Part shown: positions 34,631-42,527 of the stretch, piece after piece
How positions within the stretch are numbered: the stretch's first letter is position 1
Layout: each line of letters begins with the position of its first letter
The notes under the pieces: generated by a model
Told to the model about the DNA's origin: nothing
What the model saw: only the letters and a program-made list of their open reading frames with translations
Databases searched by the model: none
Assembly: GCF_008642375.1 (NCBI RefSeq)
Contig: NZ_CP029194.1
Coordinates: 4,526,001 to 4,590,000 of the forward strand
Length of the DNA stretch: 64,000 bases
Origin: Streptomyces venezuelae
GTDB taxonomy: Bacteria > Actinomycetota > Actinomycetes > Streptomycetales > Streptomycetaceae
Reading direction: 5' to 3'
Made by a program: the position numbers and the translations under genes

Positions 34631-35097
34631 CAGGGGATCAGCTCGCCCACGATGTCGCCGAGGGTCTCCCACCAGGGCGCGGCCCCGGTGCCGAACGCGG
34701 CGGCGAGGGCGGTGCCGAGGGCGCGGTCGCGGGGAGTGGGGTCGCCGTCCCACTCGTCGATGACCGTGCCGTCGCCCGAGGAGGTGAGGGTGCCGATCCG
34801 GCGCCCGTCGCGGGTGAAGCGGCTGTCCGCGTACCCGCAGGGCACGAGCCGGTAGCGGACGCCGTCGGTCCGGACGTCCACGCGGTAGGAGCGCCGCAGG
34901 AGCCGTCCGCGTGCGGGCCGGATGACGGCCGCCTCCCCGTCGACGCTGAGCGCGAGCAGGGCGGGCTTGCGGCTCCCGATGGGGGTGTGGGCGTCGGGGT
35001 CGGTCCCGGGGGCCCGTACGAGCTCCACGGTGGGCAGCCCGTGGCCGGAGACCCGGAGCGTCCCCGCGGGTCCGTCGAGGTCGATCTGTACGTACAC
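34630..35097 (-). CDS. Hypothetical protein coupled to the LuxR-type regulator
   Basis: A 155-residue soluble protein without a recognised domain. It begins (GTG 35097) V-Y-V-Q-I-D-L-D-G-P-A-G-T-L-R-V and contains regular beta strands (AVIRPARGRLL, YRVDVRTDGVRYRLVP) and a short helical C-terminus. The start lies five bases after the stop of the regulator gene, so translation is probably coupled. No ribosome site of its own is visible. Confidence 0.65.
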   Translation of the reverse strand: MYVQIDLDGPAGTLRVSGHGLPTVELVRAPGTDPDAHTPIGSRKPALLALSVDGEAAVIRPARGRLLRRSYRVDVRTDGVRYRLVPCGYADSRFTRDGRRIGTLTSSGDGTVIDEWDGDPTPRDRALGTALAAAFGTGAAPWWETLGDIVGELIP

Positions 35098-35102
35098 GCT
35101 GG

Positions 35103-36083
35103 TCAGTTGTCCCGTTCGAGAATGCCGGACCGGGCGATGAGATAGCCGAGCTGGGCCCGGCTGCCGCTGCCGAGTGCGGAGGCGAGCTTGGCGATGTGGG
35201 CACGGCAGGTACGGACGTTCATGCCGAGCCGCCGGGCGATGGCCTCGTCGACGTGGCCTTCGACGAGGAGCTTGGCGATGGACCGCTGGATGCCGCTGAC
35301 GCCGTCCGTCTTGATGTCGTACGGGATCTCCTCCCGGATCGGCACCGCGAGCTGCCAGAACTGGTCGAAGACGCCGCCGAGGTAGGCGACGAGCCCGGGA
35401 TGGCGCAGTTCCAGGGCGACCTGGCGGTCGCTGCGGGCCGGGATGAAGGCGACCTCCCGGTCGACGATGATCAGCCGGTCGATGATCTCTTCCAGCGTGC
35501 GCACCTGGACCTCGGGGCCGACGTGCTCCAGGTACGTCAGGGTGAGCTCGGTGTGGCGGGCCGTGTGCTGGTAGAGCGTGCGCATGCTGATGCCCCGGCC
35601 GAGGAGGGGCGAGACGCGGTCGAGGGCCTCGGTGAGCGCCTGTGCGGGGCGCCCGCCGCCGGGCTGCACGGTGAGCAGCTCGTGGCGGCAGTTGGCGACG
35701 ACGCGGTCGAGGGTCGAGTTGATGCGGTCGATGCCCTCGAGCACGGTGATGGCGTGTGTGGTGGGGGAGTCGTGGGCGCTGATCGCCATGAATGGCTCGA
35801 AGGCGTCCGAGAGGGCGACGGTGCGCCGGCGCCGGTCGAGTATCTCCCGCTCGATCGGCTGGAGGAGCTGGGCGAGGGCGGCCGAGGGGGGAACCGGTCG
35901 GAGCCATCGGGCGTCGTCCGGGTCGGGGTGGAGCAGGGACAGATCGAGGAGGCAGGGGGCCTCGAGGGTCTCTGACCGGGGTATTCGTCCCGTCCGCAGG
36001 GCGGCCGCGTACAGCTCGGAGCCGGCTTTGCAGAGCTCGGCATACGAATGCGGGTGACCTGTTTCGTCCGCTTCTTTCCGCAT
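35103..36083 (-). CDS. LuxR-family transcriptional regulator (helix-turn-helix at C-terminus)
   Basis: A 326-residue regulator. Residues 1-255 are a helical sensor region without receiver, PAS or TPR hallmarks. The C-terminal 65 residues carry the LuxR helix-turn-helix (KLLVEGHVDEAIARRLGMNV, then CRAHIAKLASALG). This type is frequent in Streptomyces and often sits beside small secreted peptides. ATG 36083 follows GGGGGTG. It is divergent from the DPGWH-repeat peptide gene across a 130-bp region with two dyads. The coupled downstream gene completes the leftward pair. Confidence 0.8.
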   Translation of the reverse strand: MRKEADETGHPHSYAELCKAGSELYAAALRTGRIPRSETLEAPCLLDLSLLHPDPDDARWLRPVPPSAALAQLLQPIEREILDRRRRTVALSDAFEPFMAISAHDSPTTHAITVLEGIDRINSTLDRVVANCRHELLTVQPGGGRPAQALTEALDRVSPLLGRGISMRTLYQHTARHTELTLTYLEHVGPEVQVRTLEEIIDRLIIVDREVAFIPARSDRQVALELRHPGLVAYLGGVFDQFWQLAVPIREEIPYDIKTDGVSGIQRSIAKLLVEGHVDEAIARRLGMNVRTCRAHIAKLASALGSGSRAQLGYLIARSGILERDN

Positions 36084-36148
36084 ATGTACACCCCCAGGCT
36101 CCTGCATCTCAGGAACATGATGCCTGGGTTTGGTGGTGCAGGTGCAGA

Positions 36149-36169
36149 GAGTAAGCCATCGTCTTACTC
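36149..36169. promoter_or_regulatory. Operator-like dyad between the LuxR regulator and the DPGWH peptide gene
   Basis: GAGTAAG-CCATCGT-CTTACTC is a perfect 7-bp-arm dyad. A second, wider one, CCCAGGC...GCCTGGG, spans 36093-36128. Both are in the shared divergent promoter region. Confidence 0.5.
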
Positions 36170-36213
36170 GCGGGGGTTGGTAAAGAGACGTTGCCTTCAA
36201 GTGAGGTTGCTCG

Positions 36214-36429
36214 GTGATGATGAAGAAGCTCATACGCACGGTGGCCGGAGTCGCCTTCATCGCGGCGGCCGCAGTGGGCGCCGTGGGAGTGACCCAGGAC
36301 CCCGGTTGGCACACGACGCCGGCGGAGGTGCAGGCCGCTCCGCTCGACCCGGGCTGGCACGCGGCCCCCGCGCTGGTCGGTGACCCGGGCTGGCACGTGG
36401 CCCCCGCACAGGATCCCGGCTGGAGCTAG
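36214..36429 (+). CDS. Small secreted peptide precursor with four DPGW(H) repeats
   Basis: A 71-residue product. A signal peptide (about 1-27, K-K-L-I-R-T-V-A-G-V-A-F-I...) is followed by a mature part built of the motif D-P-G-W-H/S, four times, spaced by short Ala/Pro-rich segments. GAGG lies seven bases before GTG 36214; ATG codons follow at 36217 and 36220. Repeated short units behind a signal peptide are the layout of a secreted peptide, possibly a signal released by proteolysis. That function is an inference. It is followed after 8 bp by the degenerate Rieske-like gene. Confidence 0.7.
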   Translation: MMMKKLIRTVAGVAFIAAAAVGAVGVTQDPGWHTTPAEVQAAPLDPGWHAAPALVGDPGWHVAPAQDPGWS

Positions 36430-36437
36430 ACGGGCGC

Positions 36438-36755
36438 ATGAACGTTCCCGATGACCCCAGGTTCCGCCGGGAGATGGCTTCGGCCTATCGATCCGGCTGG
36501 CACTTCGTCGACCTCGCCACGGCCATCCCCCACCGTGGCGACGCGCTGAAGGTCACCCTCTTCGGAGAACCGATCGTCGTGGCACGCGAGCAGGACGAGG
36601 ACGTCCGTGCCTACCGTTGTCTCCGTCGCCCCCGTGGTGCGCCGCAGCCCATCCGCTGCGCCATCCGGTACGGCATGATCTTCGTCAACCTTGATCAGCG
36701 CGACCACCAGCTGATCGAACCCGAGACCATCACCGCCACCCCCCGCAGTGCCTGA
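36438..36755 (+). CDS. Degenerate Rieske-like protein
   Basis: A 105-residue protein resembling the N-terminal Rieske domain of ring-hydroxylating dioxygenase large subunits (SGWHFVDLATAIP, GDALKVTLFGEPIVVAREQD, then IRYGMIFVNLD). The metal ligands are lost. Where C-x-H-R-G-A is expected it reads C-L-R-R-P-R-G-A, and the second C-x-x-H is missing. It therefore cannot hold a 2Fe-2S cluster, and the long catalytic domain is absent. It begins 8 bp after the peptide gene and is probably cotranscribed. It is closed by a strong hairpin. Confidence 0.6.
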   Translation: MNVPDDPRFRREMASAYRSGWHFVDLATAIPHRGDALKVTLFGEPIVVAREQDEDVRAYRCLRRPRGAPQPIRCAIRYGMIFVNLDQRDHQLIEPETITATPRSA

Positions 36756-36799
36756 GCGATTCCCCCGTCGTTGTAGATCGCTCCGGCACTTCCCCCACA

Positions 36800-36840
36800 C
36801 AGCGGCGCCATCGCGGACCTGAAACGCGATGGCGCCGCTG
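36800..36840. terminator. Hairpin terminator after the Rieske-like gene
   Basis: The 16-bp arms CAGCGGCGCCATCGCG (36800-36815) and complement (36825-36840) lie between two convergent genes. Confidence 0.8.
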
Positions 36841-36844
36841 TGCT

Positions 36845-36899
36845 GCGCCCGGGCGGATGTCAGGCGCCCGGGCGGATGTCAGGCCCGGACGGATGTCAG
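36845..36899. repeat. Three tandem copies of a 17-19 bp unit at the end of the PPOX gene
   Basis: GCGCCCGGGCGGATGTCAG occurs at 36845-36863 and 36864-36882, and a 17-bp variant at 36883-36899. Each unit contains a TCA that gives a minus-strand stop. The rightmost one supplies the stop codon of the PPOX gene. Confidence 0.75.
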
Positions 36900-37300
36900 G
36901 CCCGGCCCATCGCCCGCGTGAGGGCGATCTCGATGACGACCCGGTCCGGGTTCGGGGCCGGCGTCCGGCCGTACCGCTCCGCGTAGCGGCCGACGGCGTC
37001 CGCGACGACCTCCGCCTCCGTACGGATGTGGGCGATGCCCTCCAGGGTGGCCCAGCGCCCCTTGTCGACCTGGCAGACCGCCACGCGCGCGCCGTCCGCG
37101 CCCGCCGCCAGCACGTTGGCGACCTTCCGGCTGTTCTTGTTCGTGATCACTCGCGCGTACCCGCCCTCGGGGTCGTACGTGACGCCGACCGCCACGACGT
37201 GCGGGGTGCCGTCCGCGCGCGGGGTCGTCAGGGTGCACATGTGGTACTCGCGCCAGAAGCTGAGGTACGAGTCGGAAGGGTTCCTCGGGTCTGTGGCCAT
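36896..37300 (-). CDS. PPOX-class F420-dependent oxidoreductase
   Basis: A 134-residue split-barrel protein of the pyridoxamine-phosphate-oxidase-like family (ATDPRNPSDSYLSFWREYHM, LTTPRADGTPHVVAVGV, ITNKNSRKVANVLA, VCQVDKGRWATLEG). Actinobacterial members of this type usually bind F420 or FMN. No substrate is implied. ATG 37300 starts the conserved part. It lies divergent from clpB. Confidence 0.8.
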   Translation of the reverse strand: MATDPRNPSDSYLSFWREYHMCTLTTPRADGTPHVVAVGVTYDPEGGYARVITNKNSRKVANVLAAGADGARVAVCQVDKGRWATLEGIAHIRTEAEVVADAVGRYAERYGRTPAPNPDRVVIEIALTRAMGRA

Positions 37301-37338
37301 GCCCCGGAAACTACCCGTGGCAGGAGTCCCGCCGAAAC

Positions 37339-37359
37339 ATTGAGCGGAATGGACTCAAC
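37339..37359. promoter_or_regulatory. HAIR operator of clpB
   Basis: ATTGAGC-GGAATGG-ACTCAAC matches the HspR operator CTTGAGT-N7-ACTCAAG with few changes. It lies 65 bp before the clpB start, so clpB belongs to the HspR regulon. Confidence 0.85.
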
Positions 37360-37423
37360 TTTGTGTACGTTAGAAGGGTCATAGAGGGAAAGTAGCCGTA
37401 GGTACCGAGGAGGAACACCGCAC

Positions 37424-40027
37424 GTGGACGTCGAACTGACCAACCGGAGCCGGGACGCGCTCAACGCGGCCACGAGCCGCGCCGTGTCCGAGGGGAACCC
37501 GGATCTCATCCCCGCGCACCTGCTCCTGGCCCTGCTGGCGGGTCAGGACAACGAGAACATCACCGACCTGCTCGCCGCCGTCGAGGCCGACCAGGCGGTC
37601 GTGCGCTCCGGCGCGGAGCGGCTCATCGCCGCCCAGCCGAGCATCACGGGGTCCACGGTCGCGCCCCCGCAGCCCAACCGCGAGTTCCTCGCGGTCATCG
37701 CCGACGCCGACAAGCGCGCCAAGGAGCTCGGCGACGACTTCCTCTCCACCGAGCACCTGCTCATCGGGCTCGCCGCCAAGGGCGGGCAGGCCGGTGAGAT
37801 CCTCGACCGGCAGGGTGCGAGCGCGGCGAAGCTGCTCGACGCCTTCGAGAAGAGCAGGGGAGGACGCCGGGTGACCACACCCGACCCGGAAGGGCAGTAC
37901 AAGGCGCTGGAGAAGTTCGGCACGGACTTCACGGCCGCCGCGCGCGAGGGCAAGCTGGACCCGGTCATCGGCCGGGACCACGAGATCCGGCGCGTGGTGC
38001 AGGTGCTGTCCCGCCGCACCAAGAACAACCCGGTCCTCATCGGTGAGCCCGGCGTCGGCAAGACCGCCGTCGTCGAGGGGCTCGCCCAGCGGATCGTGAA
38101 GGGCGACGTACCGGAGTCGCTGAAGAACAAGCGGCTGGTCTCGCTCGACCTCGGCGCGATGGTCGCCGGGGCGAAGTACCGCGGCGAGTTCGAGGAGCGG
38201 CTGAAGACCGTCCTCGCCGAGATCAAGGCGAGCGACGGCCAGATCATCACCTTCATCGACGAGCTGCACACGGTCGTCGGCGCGGGCGCCGGCGGCGACT
38301 CCGCCATGGACGCGGGCAACATGCTCAAGCCCATGCTGGCCCGCGGCGAGCTGCGGATGGTCGGCGCGACCACCCTCGACGAGTACCGCGAGCGGATCGA
38401 GAAGGACCCCGCCCTGGAGCGCCGCTTCCAGCAGGTCCTGGTCGCCGAGCCGACCGTCGAGGACACCATCGCGATCCTCCGCGGCCTCAAGGGCCGGTAC
38501 GAGGCGCACCACAAGGTGCAGATCAACGACTCCGCGCTGGTCGCCGCGGCCACCCTCTCCGACCGGTACATCACCTCGCGCTTCCTCCCCGACAAGGCCA
38601 TCGACCTCGTCGACGAGGCCGCCTCCCGGCTCCGTATGGAGATCGACTCCTCGCCCGTCGAGATCGACGAGCTCCAGCGCTCCGTTGACCGGCTCCGCAT
38701 GGAGGAGCTGGCCCTCAAGAACGAGACGGACCCGGCGAGCAGGCAGCGCCTGGAGAAGCTGCGCCGCGACCTCGCCGACCGCGAGGAGGAGCTGCGCGGC
38801 CTCACCGCCCGCTGGGAGAAGGAGAAGCAGTCCCTCAACCGCGTCGGCGAGCTCAAGGAGCGCCTCGACGAGACCCGGGGACGGGCCGAGCGCGCGCAGC
38901 GCGACGGCGACTTCGACGCCGCCTCCAAGCTGCTGTACGGGGAGATCCCGGCCCTGGAGCGGGAGCTGGCGGAGGCGAGCGAGGCCGAGGCCCAGCAGGA
39001 GTCGTCCAAGGACAGCATGGTCAAGGACGAGGTCGGCCCCGACGACATCGCGGACGTCGTCGGCGCCTGGACCGGCATCCCCGCCGGCCGCCTCCTGGAG
39101 GGCGAGACGCAGAAGCTGCTGCGCATGGAGGACGAGCTCGGGCGGCGGCTGATCGGCCAGTCCGAGGCCGTGCAGGCCGTCTCCGACGCCGTGCGCCGCA
39201 CGCGCGCCGGCATCGCCGACCCGGACCGTCCCACCGGCTCCTTCCTCTTCCTCGGCCCCACGGGCGTCGGCAAGACGGAGCTGGCGAAGGCGCTCGCGGA
39301 CTTCCTCTTCGACGACGAGCGGGCCATGATCCGCATCGACATGTCGGAGTACGGCGAGAAGCACTCCGTCGCCCGCCTGGTCGGCGCGCCTCCCGGCTAC
39401 GTCGGCTACGAGGAGGGCGGCCAGCTCACGGAGGCGGCCCGCCGCCGCCCGTACAGCGTGGTCCTGCTCGACGAGGTGGAGAAGGCGCACCCGGAGGTCT
39501 TCGACGTCCTGCTCCAGGTCCTTGACGACGGCCGGCTGACCGACGGGCAGGGCCGGACGGTGGACTTCCGCAACACCATCCTGATCCTGACGTCGAACCT
39601 GGGCAGCCATTACCTGGTCGACCCGTCGACCTCGGAGGACGTGAAGAAGCAGCAGGTCCTGGACGTGGTGCGGGCGAGCTTCAAGCCCGAGTTCCTCAAC
39701 CGCCTCGACGACCTCGTGGTCTTCTCGGCGCTCGACCGGGCCGAGTTGGGCCGGATCGCCCGCCTCCAGATCGACCGCCTCGCGAAGCGCCTCGCCGACC
39801 GGCAGCTCACCCTGGACGTCACCCCGGAGGCCCTGGAGTGGCTCGCCGAGGAGGGCAACGACCCGGCCTACGGCGCGCGGCCGCTGCGCCGCCTGATCCA
39901 GACGGCGATCGGCGACCGCCTGGCGAAGGAGATCCTCGCCGGCGAGGTCGTGGACGGCGACACGGTCCGCGTCGATCGATTCGAGGACGGCCTGATCGTG
40001 GGCCCCGGCGCCGGCAAGACCCTGTAA
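37424..40027 (+). CDS. clpB: ATP-dependent disaggregase ClpB
   Basis: An 867-residue Hsp100. The Clp N-domain is at about 1-145, the first AAA module has Walker A GEPGVGKT near residue 206, the M-domain coiled coil lies at about 400-525, and the second AAA module has GPTGVGKT near residue 610. It extracts polypeptides from aggregates and hands them to DnaK. GTG 37424 follows GAGGAGGAAC. It is controlled by HspR through the upstream HAIR site. Confidence 0.97.
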   Translation: MDVELTNRSRDALNAATSRAVSEGNPDLIPAHLLLALLAGQDNENITDLLAAVEADQAVVRSGAERLIAAQPSITGSTVAPPQPNREFLAVIADADKRAKELGDDFLSTEHLLIGLAAKGGQAGEILDRQGASAAKLLDAFEKSRGGRRVTTPDPEGQYKALEKFGTDFTAAAREGKLDPVIGRDHEIRRVVQVLSRRTKNNPVLIGEPGVGKTAVVEGLAQRIVKGDVPESLKNKRLVSLDLGAMVAGAKYRGEFEERLKTVLAEIKASDGQIITFIDELHTVVGAGAGGDSAMDAGNMLKPMLARGELRMVGATTLDEYRERIEKDPALERRFQQVLVAEPTVEDTIAILRGLKGRYEAHHKVQINDSALVAAATLSDRYITSRFLPDKAIDLVDEAASRLRMEIDSSPVEIDELQRSVDRLRMEELALKNETDPASRQRLEKLRRDLADREEELRGLTARWEKEKQSLNRVGELKERLDETRGRAERAQRDGDFDAASKLLYGEIPALERELAEASEAEAQQESSKDSMVKDEVGPDDIADVVGAWTGIPAGRLLEGETQKLLRMEDELGRRLIGQSEAVQAVSDAVRRTRAGIADPDRPTGSFLFLGPTGVGKTELAKALADFLFDDERAMIRIDMSEYGEKHSVARLVGAPPGYVGYEEGGQLTEAARRRPYSVVLLDEVEKAHPEVFDVLLQVLDDGRLTDGQGRTVDFRNTILILTSNLGSHYLVDPSTSEDVKKQQVLDVVRASFKPEFLNRLDDLVVFSALDRAELGRIARLQIDRLAKRLADRQLTLDVTPEALEWLAEEGNDPAYGARPLRRLIQTAIGDRLAKEILAGEVVDGDTVRVDRFEDGLIVGPGAGKTL

Positions 40028-40051
40028 TACATTTTGCGATACGCTGCCTCC

Positions 40052-40276
40052 ATGGGAACTCTCAACGTCCGGACGGACGAGTCCATGGAGGCAGCCATAA
40101 GGGCGCTCGCGGAGGAGTTCGGCTCGCGGAGCGAGGCCGTGCGCTACGCGCTCCTGCGCACCTACAAAGAGCGGCTGATCGAGCAGGCGAAGGCCGATGC
40201 GGCTCGTGTGGCGGCCGACCCTGACGACCAGGCCGAGATGCTGGCGATCCAGCGCTTCATGGGTGTCGCCGAGTGA
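40052..40276 (+). CDS. Ribbon-helix-helix antitoxin
   Basis: A 74-residue RHH protein (LNVRTDESMEAAIRALAEEF, then SRSEAVRYALLRTY) with a charged C-terminal tail that would wrap the toxin. ATG 40052 has no ribosome site and a possible TGCGATACGCT -10 lies 7 bp upstream, so the message may be leaderless. It overlaps the MazF-type toxin gene by four bases. It sits in the gap directly after clpB. Confidence 0.8.
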   Translation: MGTLNVRTDESMEAAIRALAEEFGSRSEAVRYALLRTYKERLIEQAKADAARVAADPDDQAEMLAIQRFMGVAE

Positions 40277-40596
40277 TCTTCCGGGGTGCGATCGTCGAGA
40301 TCCGACAGCTGCCCGGCGCCCGAGGCCACGAGCAGCAGGGGAATCGCTACGCCGTCGTGATCCAGTCGGACCAGTTCGCGACCTCGATGGTGACGGTCGC
40401 GATGACGTCGACCAGCGCCGCGCCGACGGTCTACCGGCCGGAGATCGAGTTCGACGGCAGGGTGACACGGATCCTCACGGACCAGATCTACTCCGTGGAC
40501 CCGGCTGCACGCTTCGGCGCCTTCAAGGGCGCGCTGGACGCCGACGAGCTGAGGGACCTCGACCGGGCTCTCATGCTCAAGCTCGGCCTCTTCTGA
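40273..40596 (+). CDS. MazF/PemK-family mRNA interferase toxin
   Basis: A 107-residue toxin with the family's beta-barrel pattern: FRGAIVEIRQLPGARGHEQQ, then YAVVIQSDQF, MVTVAMTSTS, and TDQIYSVDPAARFG. MazF cleaves single-stranded mRNA when unopposed. GTG 40273 overlaps the antitoxin stop (GTGA), the standard coupling of type II pairs. RHH-MazF pairing is the usual form in actinobacteria. Confidence 0.85.
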   Translation: MIFRGAIVEIRQLPGARGHEQQGNRYAVVIQSDQFATSMVTVAMTSTSAAPTVYRPEIEFDGRVTRILTDQIYSVDPAARFGAFKGALDADELRDLDRALMLKLGLF

Positions 40597-40668
40597 CGGG
40601 CCTGGGGTTGCCACAACCGGTCCGACATGGGGGAGGATGGCGAGCATCCGTACGAAGGGAAATACACG

Positions 40669-41202
40669 GTGAGCATCGACCCGTCCTCGATTCCGAATTT
40701 CGGGGGCCAGCCCCAGCCTCAGGCCGCAGGACCGGCGGGCCCCGTCGTCCCCGACCAGGACCTCGTCAAGCAGCTGCTCGAGCAGATGGAGCTGAAGTAC
40801 GTCGTCGACGACGAGGGTGACCTCGCGGCGCCGTGGGAGGAATTCCGCACGTACTTCATGTTCCGCGGCGAGGACGAGCAGCAGGTCTTCTCGGTCCGGA
40901 CGTTCTACGACCGCCCGCACTCGGCCGACGACCGCGCCAAGGTTCTCGACGCGATCGACGACTGGAACCGCCGCACCCTGTGGCCCAAGGTCTACACCCA
41001 CCTGCACGAGGAGGAGGACGGCTCCGCCACCCTCCGCCTCATCGGTGAGGCGCAGATGCTGATCGGCACCGGCGTCGCCCTGGAGCACTTCGTGTCCTCC
41101 ACGGTCAGCTGGGTCCGCGCCTCCATCGAGTTCGACAAGTGGGTCGTGGAGCAGTTCGGCCTGGAGACCCCCGAGCAGAAGGCCGGCGACGAGGAGGCCT
41201 GA
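40669..41202 (+). CDS. YbjN-domain protein
   Basis: A 177-residue protein. An N-terminal Pro/Gln/Gly stretch is followed by a YbjN fold at about 35-165 (VKQLLEQMELKYVVDDEGDL, FRTYFMFRGE, VFSVRTFYDR, and LHEEEDGSATLRLIGEAQML). YbjN-like proteins resemble type III secretion chaperones and act as stress-related proteins of unknown partner. GTG 40669 is chosen because AAGGGAAA precedes it; ATG 40627 is an alternative in the same frame. Confidence 0.75.
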   Translation: MSIDPSSIPNFGGQPQPQAAGPAGPVVPDQDLVKQLLEQMELKYVVDDEGDLAAPWEEFRTYFMFRGEDEQQVFSVRTFYDRPHSADDRAKVLDAIDDWNRRTLWPKVYTHLHEEEDGSATLRLIGEAQMLIGTGVALEHFVSSTVSWVRASIEFDKWVVEQFGLETPEQKAGDEEA

Positions 41203-41225
41203 GCCTCCTCGCCGCACGGCCACGA

Positions 41226-41258
41226 GAGCCCGGCTCCCCTTCCGAGGGGGCCGGGCTC
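41226..41258. terminator. Hairpin terminator
   Basis: An imperfect stem (GAGCCCGG...CCGGGCTC with CCCCT...AGGGG) lies between the convergent YbjN gene and the aminotransferase gene. Confidence 0.6.
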
Positions 41259-41280
41259 CCGTGCGTCCCGGAGGGGGTCC

Positions 41281-42450
41281 TCAGGCGAGCTGCTTGAGGC
41301 GGGCGACCGCCTCCTCCAGGACCTCCGTCCTCTTGCAGAAGGCGAAGCGGACGAAGGGGGCGCCGGCCTCGCGGTGGTCGTAGAAGACGGCGTTCGGGAT
41401 GGCGACGACGCCCGCGCGCTCGGGGAGCGAGCGGCAGAAGGCGAAGCCGTCCTCGGCGCCGAGCGGGCGGATGTCGGTCGTGACGAAGTAGGTGCCCGCC
41501 GGGCGGTAGACCTCGAAGCCCGCCTGCGCGAGGCCCTCGCTCAGCAGGTCCCGCTTGGCGCGCAGATCGGCGCGGAGGCCGTCGAAGTAGGCGGCCGGGA
41601 GGCGGAGCGCCTCGGCGACCGCGTACTGGAAGGGGCCGGCGGAGACATACGTGAGGAACTGCTTGGCCGAGCGGACGGCGGAGACGAGCTCGGGGCTCGC
41701 GGTGATCCAGCCGACCTTCCAGCCGGTGAAGGAGAACGTCTTGCCGGCCGAGCCGATGGTGACCGTCCGCTCCCGCATGCCGGGGAGGCTCGCGAGGGGC
41801 ACGTGCTCGGCGTCGTCGAACACCAGGTGCTCGTACACCTCGTCGGTGACGACGAGCAGGTCCCGCTCGATCGCCAGCTCGGCCACGGCGGTCAGTTCCG
41901 CCCGGGTGAGGACGGTGCCGGTGGGGTTGTGCGGGGTGTTGAGCAGGATCAGCCGGGTCCGGTCGGTGACGGCGGCCCGCAGTTCGTCCAGGTCGAGGAC
42001 GTAGGCGCCCTCGTGCGGGCGGAGCGTGACGGGGACGCGGGTGCCGCCGGCCATCGCGACACAGGCCGCGTACGAGTCGTAGTACGGCTCCAGGGCGATC
42101 ACCTCGTCGCCCGGCTCGACGAGCGCGAGCAGGGCCGCCGCGATCGCCTCGGTCGCACCGGCGGTGACCAGCACCTCCGCGTCGGGGTCGTAGGTGAGGC
42201 CGTACCACTCCCGCTGGTGGTCGGCGACGGCCCGGCGCAGCTCGGGGACGCCGGGGCCGGGCGGGTACTGGTTGCCGAGGCCGTCGCGCAGCGCGCGGAC
42301 CGCGGCCTCGCGGATCTCCTCGGGGCCATCGGTGTCGGGGAAGCCCTGACCGAGGTTGATCGACCCGGTCCTGGCGGCCAGCGCGGACATCTCGGCGAAG
42401 ATCGTCGTCCCGAATTCGGCGAGCCGGCGGTTGAGCAGCGGTCGTGTCAT
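41281..42450 (-). CDS. PLP-dependent class I aminotransferase (DapC / KAT-like)
   Basis: A 389-residue fold-type I aminotransferase. Substrate-side motifs are NLGQGFPDTDGP near residue 35, VTAGATEAIAAALLAL near 93, LNTPHNPTGTVL near 163, and the PLP-lysine context TIGSAGKTFSFTGWKVGW near 230. This type is annotated as N-succinyl-DAP aminotransferase (dapC) or kynurenine aminotransferase-like; the substrate is not fixed by sequence. ATG 42450 follows AGGA; ATG 42459 is an alternative. The segment around the PLP lysine resembles the attB of phage TG1, known from dapC of another Streptomyces. It is uninterrupted here. Confidence 0.85.
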   Translation of the reverse strand: MTRPLLNRRLAEFGTTIFAEMSALAARTGSINLGQGFPDTDGPEEIREAAVRALRDGLGNQYPPGPGVPELRRAVADHQREWYGLTYDPDAEVLVTAGATEAIAAALLALVEPGDEVIALEPYYDSYAACVAMAGGTRVPVTLRPHEGAYVLDLDELRAAVTDRTRLILLNTPHNPTGTVLTRAELTAVAELAIERDLLVVTDEVYEHLVFDDAEHVPLASLPGMRERTVTIGSAGKTFSFTGWKVGWITASPELVSAVRSAKQFLTYVSAGPFQYAVAEALRLPAAYFDGLRADLRAKRDLLSEGLAQAGFEVYRPAGTYFVTTDIRPLGAEDGFAFCRSLPERAGVVAIPNAVFYDHREAGAPFVRFAFCKRTEVLEEAVARLKQLA

Positions 42451-42468
42451 GACGGCCATCCTGGGGGG

Positions 42469-42498
42469 AAGCTCTGGACTTGCTCAAGTGCGCTTTGG
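42469..42498 (+). repeat. Duplicated upstream element, copy 1
   Basis: A 30-bp stretch starting AAGCTCTGGACTTGCTCAAG lies 30 bp before the Ser/Cys-rich gene. Copy 2 sits in front of the Gly/Cys-rich gene. The conserved core is AAGCTCTGGA-N3-GCTCAAGT followed by CTTTG. Probably a shared promoter or regulator site. Confidence 0.6.
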
Positions 42499-42527
42499 CG
42501 ATGGCGTGCCGAGGGGATCGCCCTGGC

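Noticed and set aside
37379..40468. A 1029-codon minus frame over clpB
   Set aside because: It is antisense to a complete ClpB with both Walker motifs. Only composition keeps it open.
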